46,395 nucleotides of DNA from assembly GCF_001039355.2 (NCBI RefSeq), contig NW_019774580.1, positions 323,564 to 369,958 of the forward strand, read 5' to 3'. Positions within the stretch are counted from its first letter, which is position 1. Each line of letters starts with the position of its first letter. A program made the translations under genes and the position numbers. Source of the DNA: Lingula anatina (taxonomy: Eukaryota > Brachiopoda > Lingulata > Lingulida > Lingulidae). Shown in pieces: positions 10,401-20,144 of this stretch. The notes beneath the pieces were generated by a model, which made no database searches, had not been told where the DNA came from, and worked only from the letters and a program-made list of their open reading frames with translations.

Positions 10401-13227
10401 AGGGCAAGATAAAAGAAGCAGAGGCAATTCTTCAAAAGGCTGCTAGAATTAATAAGGCATCTCTACCAGATAACTGTTTATCCTCTGAAGAAATGGACAT
10501 GATGATGAATCAGAATATAAAACGTGCTGACAACCCATCGACTCAAGAAATGCTTCAAGAAGAAGAAACAGTGGAGGAAGCTCAGCATGTGACTCGGTTA
10601 ACTTATGACAAGGCTGAAAATATAGCTGGTGAAATGAACATAGAAAATTCTTCTGTCACTCCAAGCAACGAGTGTTCTGCAGAAAACAATGACCAGAATG
10701 ATGAACATTGTAAAACAAAACATGGCTTTTTTGAACTACTGGACATGTTCAAGATATGCTGCATACCAAAAATGGCATTCTACACTATCACTGTATGTTA
10801 TTTATGGTAAGAGATCAAAATACTATTAATTTATTTTAATGAATATAAGTTATAGAAAAGTGCTTTAGTTGCTTTTAAAATGCATTCTGTTCGATTGGTT
10901 ACAATGTAAGCCAGTTAGAACTTATACATAGTGAAGAATGCATTATGCTACTATACAAAAAGTAGCGAAAACATTCCCATTTGATATTTTAAAAAGTTGC
11001 AGTTTTGATATAAGTGCATACAGATGCTATTTATGAACATTATATCAGATACGTGCATATATCTAGATAGTAATTAACCACAAGTGGTCTTCCTTTTTTT
11101 AAGGATGGTGAACAGTCTAGCGTACTATGGTCTGACTCTGGGTTCTGGGACACTGCATGGAGATAGATATATCAACTTCTTTCTCAGTGGTGCTGTAGAG
11201 TTGCCTGCATATTTCATAGGTTCCTTTCTTCTGCAGAGGTATGGAATGTTGGATTTACATTATTGCCTTCTATGTCGAGTGCATTCAGTCAATGGCAAAA
11301 GTAAAAACTGGTTCAGGACCTGATTTTTCACCATACAAGAGACCGATTTGGTTTACGTGAGATTTAATTGCCTCATGGGAAAGGTGGGGCCTCAGACATT
11401 GAAATCCCTGATGAGTTTAGACAATTTTATGTCTCTTTACTTATATGAAACACTTGAATGCTGTTTAAGCTGTGTATCAGGCATGAGCTTTTTTCTGCGG
11501 AGAAGCAGAATTCCATGTTTTTAAACTCATTTCTGATGGTTTCTGAGATTCGTGTTGGATCCCACCATAAAGGTTCAGAGGGTTTTTTTAACCCAAGGGC
11601 TCATGTCTGGTGTGTAGTATCAGTGGTATGTTGGTAGGCATGAGTTATATGAGTGATTAAGAATAAGATTGTCACACATTTTATGGCATTTTAAGATACA
11701 ACCAGTATAAGCTTTTTAATGATTATTTTCTGATAGTGAACTGTATTGCTCTAACAAAGATGTCAATATTTCAGAGAGGGGAAGGAGATGGAGGAGACAT
11801 AATCAGCATTGGATTCTGTAGTTTTTATAACAGAAATCAGTTGATTATTATTTTACCATTTTACTCTTCAGATTTGGAAGAAGAAAACCTATTTGTATGT
11901 TTCAAATGTTGTGTGGTTTGTCTAATATTATGCTGGTGTTCATACCAAAAGAAACAGGTAAATCTTTTTATTTTTATTGAGCTTTTATAATTTTATTCTC
12001 AAATGCATCCTATGTTACAGGCATTTTATTTCCATAACATTGTCATACTTATTACCTCCCATCTTTTTGTTTCAATAATTAAAAAGATATATATAATTTT
12101 TAATTAATTACTTTGTGTGTTTAAGAAGTTCATACCTTTATTTAGACCTTAGTGTTTTTTCCAGTTTCTAAAACTCAATGAGATTATATAAATTGTTTAT
12201 TGAACATTTGAAGTAATGTGTAGAGGGTAAATACAGGAAATACATGTGTAAGACATTGCCTTCTTTCAGACAGTGGAGTGAACCTCCTCCCTCTTATCAT
12301 CACCATCTCATTGCTGGGGAAGTTTGGGATCACTGCATCCTTCAGTAGTATATACCTGTATTCAGCAGAAATATTCCCAACTGTATTTAGGTAAATTTTA
12401 TATTGTTTGAGCATTTTGTCTTCGTTTATCTACAGTGCATTTCTTTTGATGTTTATTATAAATGAATCTCCATTGCTGAAAATACCCATCTTACCTTGAC
12501 AGTGGTGAGATTTTTCCAACCATTGGCAGATGTCTGACTTTTGGAAGCCAAATATCATGTTTGAGATTGATGCAGATATGAAATAAAAACTGTGTGTATG
12601 GGTGGGAGGAGGTGGGGTAGGTCTGGACACCACGCCATATTTCCAGTTTTTTCCACAAAATGGTAGTCTTGTCCTTGTCTAAATGCTTTTTTAAAAATGC
12701 GTAATATTTATTTGACATAATATGTTTTTTGATTTTAGGAACTCTGCATTTGGATTTGCAGCATTTTGGGACACTGTTGGTGGGATGGCAGCACCTTTTG
12801 TTATATACAGTGTAAGTCTTTGCTTTATATGCTTGCAGGTATACTGGTACTTTTTGAGAAGAAACCAGGTGGAAGTAGGAATTGTCTTTTCTGCAAATAG
12901 ATGAATTGCTGTTTTGAAGTTAACCATTTTATTTTGTTAGAACTTCTCATAGTGTTTTAGCATATGCTCCCTGTTGAGGTTTTCTAAAAGCCCTTCTGTT
13001 TGAATTGCTTACAAGTGAAACATAACATTGAACTTCTTTTTTGTCATTTCCTTCAGTCTAAAGCAATGTTGGAGCTGCCAAGAACAGTGTTTGGAGGGTT
13101 AACAATAGTTTCTGGACTGTTAACTCTCATCCTACCGGAGACCCACAACCGTCCGGTGCCAGAGACAGTAGAAGATCTTGAGAAATGGAACACTCAGCTG
13201 ATAAGTAAAAAGAAGCCGAGAGTCTGA
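7486..13227 (+). CDS. SLC22-family organic ion transporter, nine coding exons
   Basis: Coding exons: 7486-7809, 8263-8493, 9217-9413, 10366-10806, 11104-11238, 11872-11957, 12270-12390, 12739-12811, 13057-13227. All have GT-AG borders, phases agree, and they total 1779 nt (592 residues plus stop). The protein opens with MKLDDVLTHIGGYGRFQ, the SLC22 start, then TM1 and a Cys-rich extracellular loop with N-glycosylation sequons (NAT, NES, NKT). The MFS signature SDRVGRK follows TM2, RFFIGALN lies in the TM4 region, PESIRWL follows TM6, FGRRKP follows TM8, and LPETHNRPVPET closes the fold after TM12. It should move organic cations, anions or zwitterions (carnitine-like) across the plasma membrane; the substrate cannot be read from sequence. 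The TM6-TM7 cytoplasmic loop carries an acidic insertion of about 80 residues. No stops or frameshifts were found. Orthology to a named SLC22 member is not assigned. Confidence 0.95.
9593..9632. repeat. Perfect 40-bp palindrome in SLC22 intron 3
   Basis: Bases 9593-9612 are the exact reverse complement of 9613-9632, with no spacer, centred on ATTAAT. A partial extra copy of the core (TCATTAATGACATT) lies directly upstream at 9581-9594. It would form a 20-bp hairpin in the pre-mRNA. No element ends were recognised. Confidence 0.95.
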
Positions 13228-13986
13228 AATTAGATTTACAATATTACGTTTTGTAGTGAACCTGTTAAAACCAAAGTATTTGATAAATATCCAAAACAGG
13301 TTTCATGTGGTCTCTGGATCAGATAAAAACAAACACCATTCATATGATCAAGACTTAAGGTTGTGAAGACAAGATGAAATGTATGACTGTTTGTTATCTA
13401 ATCGGGTCTAATCATTTCTACTGTATTTAATGATTATTGTTAAGTTTAGTAGAAGTTAGAGGAGACTGGGGAAAAAACTGAACATGTTTAGTCTTTATGG
13501 AGGATCTGGGTAAAACAGTATAGTATTCAGTGTTCAGTCATTGATTGTTTTTCTGGAGAATATGCTTCCAAGAGAATATTCATGATGTTGGGGGGAGTAT
13601 AGTAGGTCAAGAGGCAAAACCCCATTAGAAGCAGGGAGCAAAGCCTCCCTCCAAAGTTGATAAGAATATATTTAAAAATTGTCTTTTTCTTCTGCCACCC
13701 TTGTGTCATGCTTGATGTTTTATGAGGCACGTACTCCTCACCATATTGCACTCATCTAGATATTCAAGGCATCCCTTTTGTCTATAGTCCAGATTGATAA
13801 TAAGCTTCTTACAAACTGTCAAACATTAGATTACTATCTACTTTATGATTCTTTCCATGCAATCAGATACAATTTCCAAGCATCACAAGCATTAAAAATG
13901 TAACTGTATTTGAGTCTGGAATAACCTTGAGTCTTTCTTATGCCTACAGGGTATAATTGGCCAAAGCCAAGACTTTCAAGAACCTT
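13228..13986 (+). other. Probable SLC22 3' UTR/downstream spacer
   Basis: Follows the SLC22 stop codon. No AATAAA was seen in this stretch; an ATTAAA occurs near 13892 and is the best polyadenylation-signal candidate. No other coding pattern is visible. Confidence 0.35.
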
Positions 13987-14418
13987 TTAGATTATTTTTG
14001 TTATGGCCTCTGTGGGCTTTTCCAATCTGAAAGTGTACTTTCTACACACAGATCCTTGCATAGTCTTTGGCTGGCAGTGAAGGCTGCTCCATCTCCTCCT
14101 CTTCAGCTTCCTAGGGAGCAGGATGTCCCCTTGTGCAGCTGTCTGAAGGGAGTCGCATATACTTAAAAATGCAACCCTGGTACATGACCCATAATATTCT
14201 GAATGTCTCTCCTCAAGCACTGGGCTAGCTCCCTCTAGTACTACATTCACTGAGGAGTCCAATTTGCCTTCTAATTTTCAGAATATTGAAATTACATTAT
14301 CTGTTTGCTCTTGTAATGTTTGTGCCAATTTTCTCGTGAATTCGTCTCTGAGCTTTGAAAGTTTGTAGTCAATGAAATCTTTCAAATCCTGTTCCTGGGC
14401 GTGGCCTTGGTGGCTCAT
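13987..14418 (-). pseudogene. Coiled-coil ORF relic of unknown family
   Basis: From ATG at 14418 the minus strand encodes MSHQGHAQEQDLKDFIDYKL followed by KLRDEFTRKLAQTLQEQTDN, a charged heptad-like segment typical of a coiled coil. One TGA interrupts it near 14279, after which the frame is open again (KLEGKLDSSVNVV and onward) to 13987. The amphipathic helix resembles the N-terminal ORFs of some tyrosine-recombinase retroelements, but nothing diagnostic follows, so the family is left open. Confidence 0.4.
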
Positions 14419-14520
14419 GAAGTGGTTTGATCAGTCAAGAAGGCGTCCCCGCTCCCAAACAGACTGATTTCCGTCACCTCAGTCTTGCCACCGGCAGCGC
14501 TGATTGAGCTAGTGACTAAT
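14415..14520 (-). other. Possible third exon of the Myb/SANT-like gene
   Basis: A minus-strand open stretch follows a CATACATATGCAG acceptor and reads LVTSSISAAGGKTEVTEISL then FGSGDAFLTDQTTS before a stop. Its frame does not join the preceding exon (which ends in phase 1) without a one-base change. It is therefore either a non-coding or alternative exon, or decayed. Confidence 0.25.
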
Positions 14521-14648
14521 CCCTGCATATGTATGAAAATAATTTTTTTTCTTTTATCATGTCGGTGAGGTGACATGAAACTAAGAGAATATACCTGACC
14601 TGTATAACCACAAAACACTTAGTCATACCTTCAATTTTAATGGCTTAC

Positions 14649-15330
14649 CTATGTCTTGGGTGCTTGTATCCAGCAAGTTGCAGGGCATTTGCAGAGGGCG
14701 ATTTCCTAGGATCTTGTCAAGCTCTTCGTAATACTTGCATGTTTTGTGCCCCCTACCACTACGACTGAAAAAATATAAAGGAAGAAATACATGAAGATAT
14801 AATAAACACATGGATATGGGTAATCAACAGTAACAACACCTGAGAAAGGAATCAGAAGGCCTATGGGCGCTATCTAATAAGGTAAGTTATGAAAAATACG
14901 AAGGTGAATGAAGTCGGAAATCTGACAGTAGTTGATAATTGCAAAATTCAATAGAAACTCACTTGTTGTTGTCTTTCGCTTTCTTACAGTTCTCTTTCAA
15001 CTTTCTGAGTTTATTGAGGCAAGCCTGGCCTGAACGATCAATACCGCAATCCTGTCTCAGCTGCTCAGTGATCTTTCGGAAAACTTGAACATTTGTGTAA
15101 CGCACACTTGCAAACTGTGCTTGAATGTCTTCCTTCCCCCAGATATTGATGAGTGCGAGGGTCTCTGCGTCTGTCCAGTTTTCCATTCCCTTTGCCTTTC
15201 CTCCCAACTGGTTTGGCACTACTACTAGTCTGTCTTCTCTTATTGTGGCATGTACAGTGATAGGTAATTCATTGGATATTCCTTCTTCACTTGGTATGAG
15301 GAAAATAGTTTCAGCAATTTCTTTGTTCAT
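14649..15330 (-). CDS. Myb/SANT-like DNA-binding domain protein, two 5' exons (partial)
   Basis: Exon 1 runs 15330-14963 and exon 2 runs 14764-14649, joined at a GTGAGT donor and a TTTTTTCAG acceptor in matching phase. The protein begins MNKEIAETIFLIPSEEG. At about residue 50 it has the trihelix-type domain: NWTDAETLALINIWGKEDIQ, then VFRKITEQL, CLNKLRKLKENCKKAKDNN and CKYYEELDKILGNRP. The spaced tryptophans and the KxLK...YKKxKD...YYEELD pattern are those of Myb/SANT-like (Myb_DNA-bind_4) domains. These serve as transcription factors and are also companion DNA-binding proteins of Harbinger transposons. The exons are intact, but the 3' part of the gene is not found in frame. It could be a domesticated or a live TE-companion gene. 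Confidence 0.65.
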
Positions 15331-15559
15331 TGCTGTTTCCCCCTGTAACTCTTCAGAAATGAAGAGGAAATCCCCGTTGTTAGAGGAGGAAACAGCAATA
15401 AGTGTAATTTTTTTTCTTCATCCATGCTTTGTTGTATCTGGAATGAACAGAGAAGGCATAACTAATTATAATTTGAAACAGTGTATTTGTTAAACATCAT
15501 ATAAAACATTTAATTGTAGTGAAATTACAGGACCAAGGACAGTGTTGACGTAGGTATAG

Positions 15560-16450
15560 TATTAGTATTCTTGCTTGTTGGGATGAAATCATGCATGTAT
15601 GTTTTATATTCAAGTTTTAAGTATGATAGTTTTAGAAAGGAAAGACAAGGATGAATGAAAACAGTGAGATGTTTGATAATTTTTTGCATCATTTTTGTTG
15701 GTCCTAACACTGAAAGTTGCTAAATTGCATGAAAATTGCTATTAAAGTTGCATGGAGGGCAATTTTAAGTGTGAAATGAACTGAATTTTGGTGCACTTGT
15801 GTACAACATTAATCCCTAGTAATGTGAAGTAGATATTGACATTTTTGCATGGTTTAATATGACATAATAATAATTATTAATGGATGGATATACAGTGATA
15901 TGGAATTGTTTAAGATGAAATAACTTCTTTAACATTTAGAGACTATTTAGTATGGATTACAAAATAAGAAAAAAACAGTTGTTACCTCCACATCTTTGGA
16001 ATTGTTGATGTGGCACACCAACCTTTTTACAAAAGAGATGAAACTTATTTGTCCCTTAAATTCTGCCAAACTTCCAACCTTGACAGGAGAACTAGAGGCA
16101 TCTTGCCATAGATTTACAGCTATTGAGTCTGTTTTATCTTGTACCATGAGGCTTATCTTTGTAGGTTGTCCCTTGACTATAAGGTCCTTGGTTGTTTCAA
16201 TCTGTAAAGAAGTAAGAAGTGATTTCAACAAAAGAAACTGGCAATGAATAAAATGTTAGCCTGCAATATGATGCATTGGTTTTGAAACGTTATTGCAAAA
16301 CAGTTAATTGGTTCCTTTTGGAGATCCATTGATAATCCTGTGCAGATGAATGTCAAGTGCAAATGTCGCAATATCACATCATGCTGGTGAAATAGCATCA
16401 TTGACAAACTTTAGTTTAACAGTTGTTTTGGTTTTGTCCAAAACATTTGG
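15560..16450. repeat. Dispersed duplicate A (pairs with 34755-35650)
   Basis: About 0.9 kb here is clearly the same sequence as 34755-35650 in the same orientation, including the flanks ATTCTTGCTTGTTGGGAT and TGGTTCCTTTTGGAGATCCA and the OB-fold exon between them. Identity looks near 90% with small indels. The ends do not show inverted or long terminal repeats, so this could be a segmental duplication or an internal piece of a larger mobile element. Confidence 0.85.
15986..16201 (-). CDS. OB-fold exon (second OB domain, RPA-like), copy A
   Basis: A 216-nt exon with clear borders (acceptor TTTACAG at 16202-16208, donor GTAACA at 15985) encodes 72 codons: IETTKDLIVKGQPTKI, MVQDKTDSIAVNLWQDAS, KVGSLAEFKG and INNSKDVE. 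The pattern 'VQDxTxxIxVxLW...VGxxxxFKG' is that of an OB-fold single-stranded nucleic-acid-binding domain such as those in replication protein A. The exon is open and phase 0 at both ends. It probably belongs with the other OB-like exon (16842-16636) upstream on the same strand. The remainder of the gene was not found, so whether it is a live gene or part of a TE protein is undecided. Confidence 0.5.
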
Positions 16451-16635
16451 GGCAGATACTATTATTTCTGAATATACATTCCCAATAAGACTTATTTTGT
16501 TTTCTTTTTTGTTTTCTTTCGTTCTTCCTTTCTTTTTTTTTTTTTCTTAATAATGGAACTGTCTAGTTTGCTGGAATATATGAGATGCTTATACTTGTAC
16601 TTTTGATAATCAGTCTGGGCAGGGGGCATGGCACA

Positions 16636-16842
16636 TCAATGGGTTATCCTCTCCCAGATCTCCTTTCTTTGCTTGCCCCCATAAAGAGCCATCTTCCTAG
16701 CTCCCGATTTGTCCGCCACACCGACTTCGGTCATGCCTTTCACCTGGCCTTTCTTGTCAGTATAGGATGTAGTTTCAGTGGTCGCTATAACTTTGACCCT
16801 CAACCTTGAAGCACGTGGATGGGCTGAAGTGTTGGCTGAAAT
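16636..16842 (-). CDS. OB-fold exon (first OB domain, RPA-like), copy 1
   Basis: Directly after a TTGCAACAG acceptor the minus strand encodes ISANTSAHPRASRLRVKVIA, then TTSYTDKKGQVKGMTEVGVA and DKSGARKMALYGGK before running to a stop at 16636. The layout (beta strand, turn with KKGQ, strand VxVADKSGARKMALYG) fits the first half of an OB fold. A second copy lies at 18609-18815 and the OB2-type exon at 15986-16201 could follow in the same transcript. The assignment as an RPA-like protein is an inference from two adjacent OB-like exons. Confidence 0.45.
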   Translation of the reverse strand: MSANTSAHPRASRLRVKVIATTETTSYTDKKGQVKGMTEVGVADKSGARKMALYGGKQRKEIWERITH

Positions 16843-17064
16843 CTGTTGCAAGGAAAGCATGTTGATGATGAGTAAGTCCTAGGACAGAGTAACTGTGTTT
16901 TCAGTTGCATCTTCTTTTTATTAGCTGTGGGAGACGACAGCCTTGGGGGGTTGACTGACCATTTGTTATGAATAAGTTCTCTAATAGTTTGTAATTAATG
17001 TTTAAAGACAATCCACCTCTTTATACTGCATCTGCTGACTGTTCTCTCTGTCCGATGTCTCTGC

Positions 17065-17500
17065 TTACTCCATACCTTCTTGCTGCATATTATTTTCCTC
17101 CTCATGCTGCCTCTCATGTAGTGTAGCTAAGAAATCTCTTCGCATTTCATTCGCGATGCCAACAATGACGTAGTGCTCTCCTTTCCCCTCCAGGAAGTAT
17201 CCAAGTGTAAGAGTAAACATAGTGCTGCTGTACTGCCCATCTGGTGAAACTAGTGTTGTAAAGTCTGGACCATCTGATGCGATGAGAAATTGGACGTTGG
17301 ACGACAAGGCCATAAGTGTAACGTGGTCACCGTATGTTGTTTTCTTGAGCATATTATTAGTGTAGGTATTAAAATCACCAAAAATGAATTGCTCGTAATG
17401 CGCCTCGTTGTCTCTAATGTGACAGATGGCTTCTACTCAAAGAGAAGCTGCGGTGCCGTGTATCCTAAAAACAGACAGCTGGTGACCAACCACCGGTTTC
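17065..17500 (-). pseudogene. OTU-domain (cysteine protease fold) relic without active site
   Basis: The minus strand reads HQLSVF, GTAASL, a TGA at 17439-17437 (probably a CGA arginine codon mutated), then VEAICHIRDNEAHYEQFIFG, TYGDHVTLMALSSNVQFLI and finally LGYFLEGKGEHYVIV, ending at 17065 after an acidic tail. The order (Q-L helix, R-V-I-x-N-x-x-H-Y block, YGDHVTL, GEHY histidine) is that of an OTU deubiquitinase-like domain as found in invertebrate TE proteins. The 'DGNC' segment that supplies the catalytic cysteine should precede HQL; here it reads as unrelated residues. It is thus both interrupted and catalytically incomplete. Confidence 0.65.
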
Positions 17501-17568
17501 TCGGCATTTGTTAAGCACTTTAATGTTTCTTTGATTCAGATTGTTGACCTTGTCTTTATGTGATAGCA

Positions 17569-17877
17569 CTATATAATATATCTTCTCGTGCTGTTGTTTT
17601 TTCCATTCTTCTGTTGGGCTTCTCTTTTCTTTTCTTGGCTGGCTGTTGCCACTGTTAAATCAGTCACTGATACCCATTGGGTGTTGATGGTTCCATTGGG
17701 CCACTTAATCGTCACCAAATATTTATGCTTGAACAGATCACTATCAACTACAATTCCTTTACAGGCATACCGACATCTTGGAATTATTTGGCTGCCTCTG
17801 CCACTTGGAGGGTACCGAACAAACAACCTCTCACTCTCTCGGTAAATTGCTGTTTTCTTTGTGCCCTTTATGATCAT
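17569..17877 (-). pseudogene. SH3/Tudor-like fragment next to the OTU relic
   Basis: The open frame encodes RESERLFVRYPPSGRGSQII, CRYACKGIVVDSDLFKHKYL, VTIKWPNGTINTQWVSVTDL and a basic tail. The pattern (a short beta-barrel with 'GIVVDSD...YLVTIKWPNG...WVSVTDLT') resembles a Tudor/chromo-like barrel. A neighbouring frame just upstream reads EELIKAGQYTHDHKG, suggesting a frameshift near 17877. It lies directly upstream of the OTU relic on the same strand and probably belonged to the same polyprotein. The domain name is uncertain. Confidence 0.35.
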
Positions 17878-18358
17878 GCGTGTACTGGCCTGCCTTGATT
17901 AATTCTTCACTTTTTTGCGCATACCAACGTTTCTAGATCGGAAAAAACTTCTCTCGCTGTCATGATGCTAAGGACCTCTGTGGGAACGTTGTTAATGGCT
18001 TCTTGGGTTTCATGGAGGCTCTTTGCCAAATTAAAGCCATTGTGTTGCTGGACTTTGAAGCTTTGTGGCTCAAGTTTAAGAGACAGCGAAATTTGGATGG
18101 TATGTTACGTGCATGAAGTGTTAGAAATCATCAAATTTGATAAAGGCCTAGCTAGTCAAAAATTCGCTTTCCATACGAGTATTGGTTAGTTATGATTTTT
18201 TATCATTCATGGTCCCAAGAGAGTGAAACGTTGATACCAACTTATTCATGTCGGATGCTATAATAATCAAATATATTTTGCAATCTGTACATGAAAAATT
18301 TTAAGAGCATACCTGTAACCTTCTTTGCACCTCTACATTGGGTTTGGGTGATCAATGA

Positions 18359-18640
18359 AGTTAAAGCTTACATATTTTGTACGTATTGACAGATGAAATT
18401 AATATTTACCTGAAAATCCTTGAAGCGTTCGTGCACCTTATCACACCATCCCTAACAAAAAAGTGTTGTATTATACACCAAGCAAAATACCACCACAATG
18501 CAGTTAAAGCATACATATTTTGTATTTATTGACAGATGAAATTAATATTTACCTGAAAATCCTTGTAGCATCCCTGCATCTTATCACACCATCCCTAACG
18601 AAAAAGTCTCATATTATATACCAAGCAAATACCACCAGTC
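18359..18640. repeat. ~143-bp tandem duplication (two copies)
   Basis: The unit starting GTTAAAGC(T/A)TACATATTTTGTA is present at 18359 and again at about 18502, each ending in the 'ACACCATCCCTAACRAAAAAG' block and a run of 'ACCAAGCAAA'. On the minus strand each copy ends in a possible donor site (CAG|GTAAAT), so a small exon may have been duplicated. Confidence 0.8.
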
Positions 18641-18815
18641 TTTGCTTGGCCCCTTTAAGAGCCATCTTCCTAGCTCCCAATTTGTCCGCCACGCCAACTT
18701 CGGTCACGTCTTTCACCTTGCCTTTATTGTCAGTATAGGATGTAGTTTCAGTGGTTGCTATAACTTTGACCCTCAACCTTGAAGCATATGGATGGGCTGA
18801 AGTGGTGGCTGAAAT
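18609..18815 (-). CDS. OB-fold exon (first OB domain, RPA-like), copy 2
   Basis: This is the duplicate of the exon at 16636-16842: it has the same TTGCAACAG acceptor and the same frame, with substitutions (ATTSAHPYASRLRVKV, TDNKGKVKDVTEVGVADKLG). About 0.35 kb of shared sequence (16640-17010 against 18625-18970) includes the upstream intron with 'AAGTCCTAGGACAGAGTAAC'. The 3' end diverges after KMAL. It is either an alternative exon, or debris of a local duplication. Confidence 0.45.
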   Translation of the reverse strand: MSATTSAHPYASRLRVKVIATTETTSYTDNKGKVKDVTEVGVADKLGARKMALKGAKQRLVVFAWYII

Positions 18816-18969
18816 CTGTTGCAAGGAAAGCATGTTGATGATGAGTAGATCTGAATGTAAGTCCTAGGACAGAGTAACTGGGTTTTCAGTTGCTTCTTCT
18901 TTTTATTGGTTGACTGACCAATAGTTAGGAATAAGTCTCTAATATGTCATTAATGTTTAAAGACAATTT

Positions 18970-19222
18970 TTGGGAAAAGACAAACAGACTGGAAAGTGAT
19001 CGCCAAAATAAGTAGGCAAAACTGTAATTTTCAGTTCTTCATGATCAAAGTTTGTACAAGATCTAATGCCGATTCATAAATGGTAGTTGGAGTTGTGACA
19101 CAATGATTAAAATTAAAGTCAAGGCACATTCTGAGAGCATTTGCATTGTTTTCATGGAGCCAGTTGACATTAAAGTCACCTACAATAATGCATTTGTTTG
19201 TCTTGTCTATCTGCTGACCCAA
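18970..19222 (-). pseudogene. Endonuclease/exonuclease/phosphatase-fold fragment from a retroelement or Helentron
   Basis: The frame reads NKCIIVGDFNVNWLHENNAN, LDFNFNHCVTTPTTIYESAL and LDL; a one-base shift then gives FDHEELKITVLPTYFGDHFP. GDFN(V/I)N and the later GDH (SDH in most members) are conserved blocks of the EEP fold, the nicking enzyme of non-LTR retrotransposons and an accessory domain in Helentron proteins. Only the C-terminal half remains and it is frameshifted. Its position downstream, on the same strand, of the DUF6570/OTU Helitron-like relic would fit a Helentron origin, but a LINE is equally possible. Confidence 0.6.
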
Positions 19223-19328
19223 TCAATCTTTTCATCTGCAATTTTTTTGTCTTAAAAAATATGTTAACATACATAGAGGCTCTTCTGTCATTGTGTCTTA
19301 ATTCAGACTTGCAGATGTCACAAAAATT

Positions 19329-19450
19329 CGTAAAAGCATGCCTCTCAACCCGACGTAACGAGGAGAATAACTAAAACGTAAAAGCATGCCTCTCAACCCG
19401 TCGTAGCGAGGAGAATACATAAATCGTAAAAGCATGCTGCTCGACCCCTG
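19329..19450. repeat. 48-bp tandem repeat, about 2.5 copies
   Basis: Units starting CGTAAAAGCATGC occur at 19329, 19377 and 19425, an exact 48-bp spacing; each contains CTCAACCCGWCGTARCGAG. It lies downstream of the SGNH-hydrolase ORF on the same strand, a place where tyrosine-recombinase retroelements (Ngaro type) carry split direct repeats. That link is an inference. Confidence 0.85.
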
Positions 19451-19570
19451 GGGGGGCAGACCCTGAAAAAGTTAACTTCCAGGTTGAATAGTGTACAGTC
19501 ACTGAAACGAAAACAAAACTATTCGCTCCGGCAACATAATGAATATGAACGGCCTGCCTCTGAAAGATAA

Positions 19571-20144
19571 TTAACACAGAGTAATTCTTAGCCGAGATGC
19601 CTTCCTGATAATAGCGCCTCGCAAGCTGCGGTAAAGTTTGTACTGCCCAACCTCAGACAGATGGACCCCGTCCGTTTTTATGTGTAGCCAGGACGGATTG
19701 CCTAGACCGACATTCTTCCAAAAAGAAATAAACAAATGTATCTGGGCGATGTCTGAAAGAAAATTATTAAGCTGATCAACTTCATCATTGAAGTTGGAAT
19801 AGGGGAGACGGAGCCTGTGATGAACCTGATTCACCAATACATGAGAACTCGTGACAGCTCCGAGCGAGGCCCTCAATGCTCTTACCTATATCGAACAGAG
19901 AAATATTCAAGTCAGATAGGTCATTAGACCCAATTACCAATATAACCAAGGCGGGGCGGACCCGGTGAAGGATATCCAAGTCATACCTGACTAGTTTCGG
20001 TAACGTACGGCCTCCCACACCGTGCCAGTGTACAATGTTGGGAAATCCAAAATCTTTCTCCGTATGCCCCTCCTGGCCTTGGTCAAGATATGAATGAAGC
20101 CTATGAACAAAGGAGTGACCAATGATAAGGACCGCCATGGCCAA
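19571..20144 (-). pseudogene. SGNH-hydrolase-like ORF, frameshifted, retroelement-type
   Basis: The first frame (20144 to about 19868) begins MAMAVLIIGHSFVHRL and contains GGRTLPKL and VILVIGSNDLS. After a one-base shift near 19868 the second frame continues SSHVLVNQVHHRL to DGVHLSEVGQYKL and stops at 19571. The three catalytic blocks of SGNH hydrolases are recognisable: GHS (nucleophile Ser, block I), GSND (block III) and DGVH (Asp/His, block V). Such ORFs are known from Ngaro-type tyrosine-recombinase retrotransposons in invertebrates, where they may act as esterases. No recombinase or RT was found next to it, and the shift inactivates this copy unless it is a sequencing error. Confidence 0.7.
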
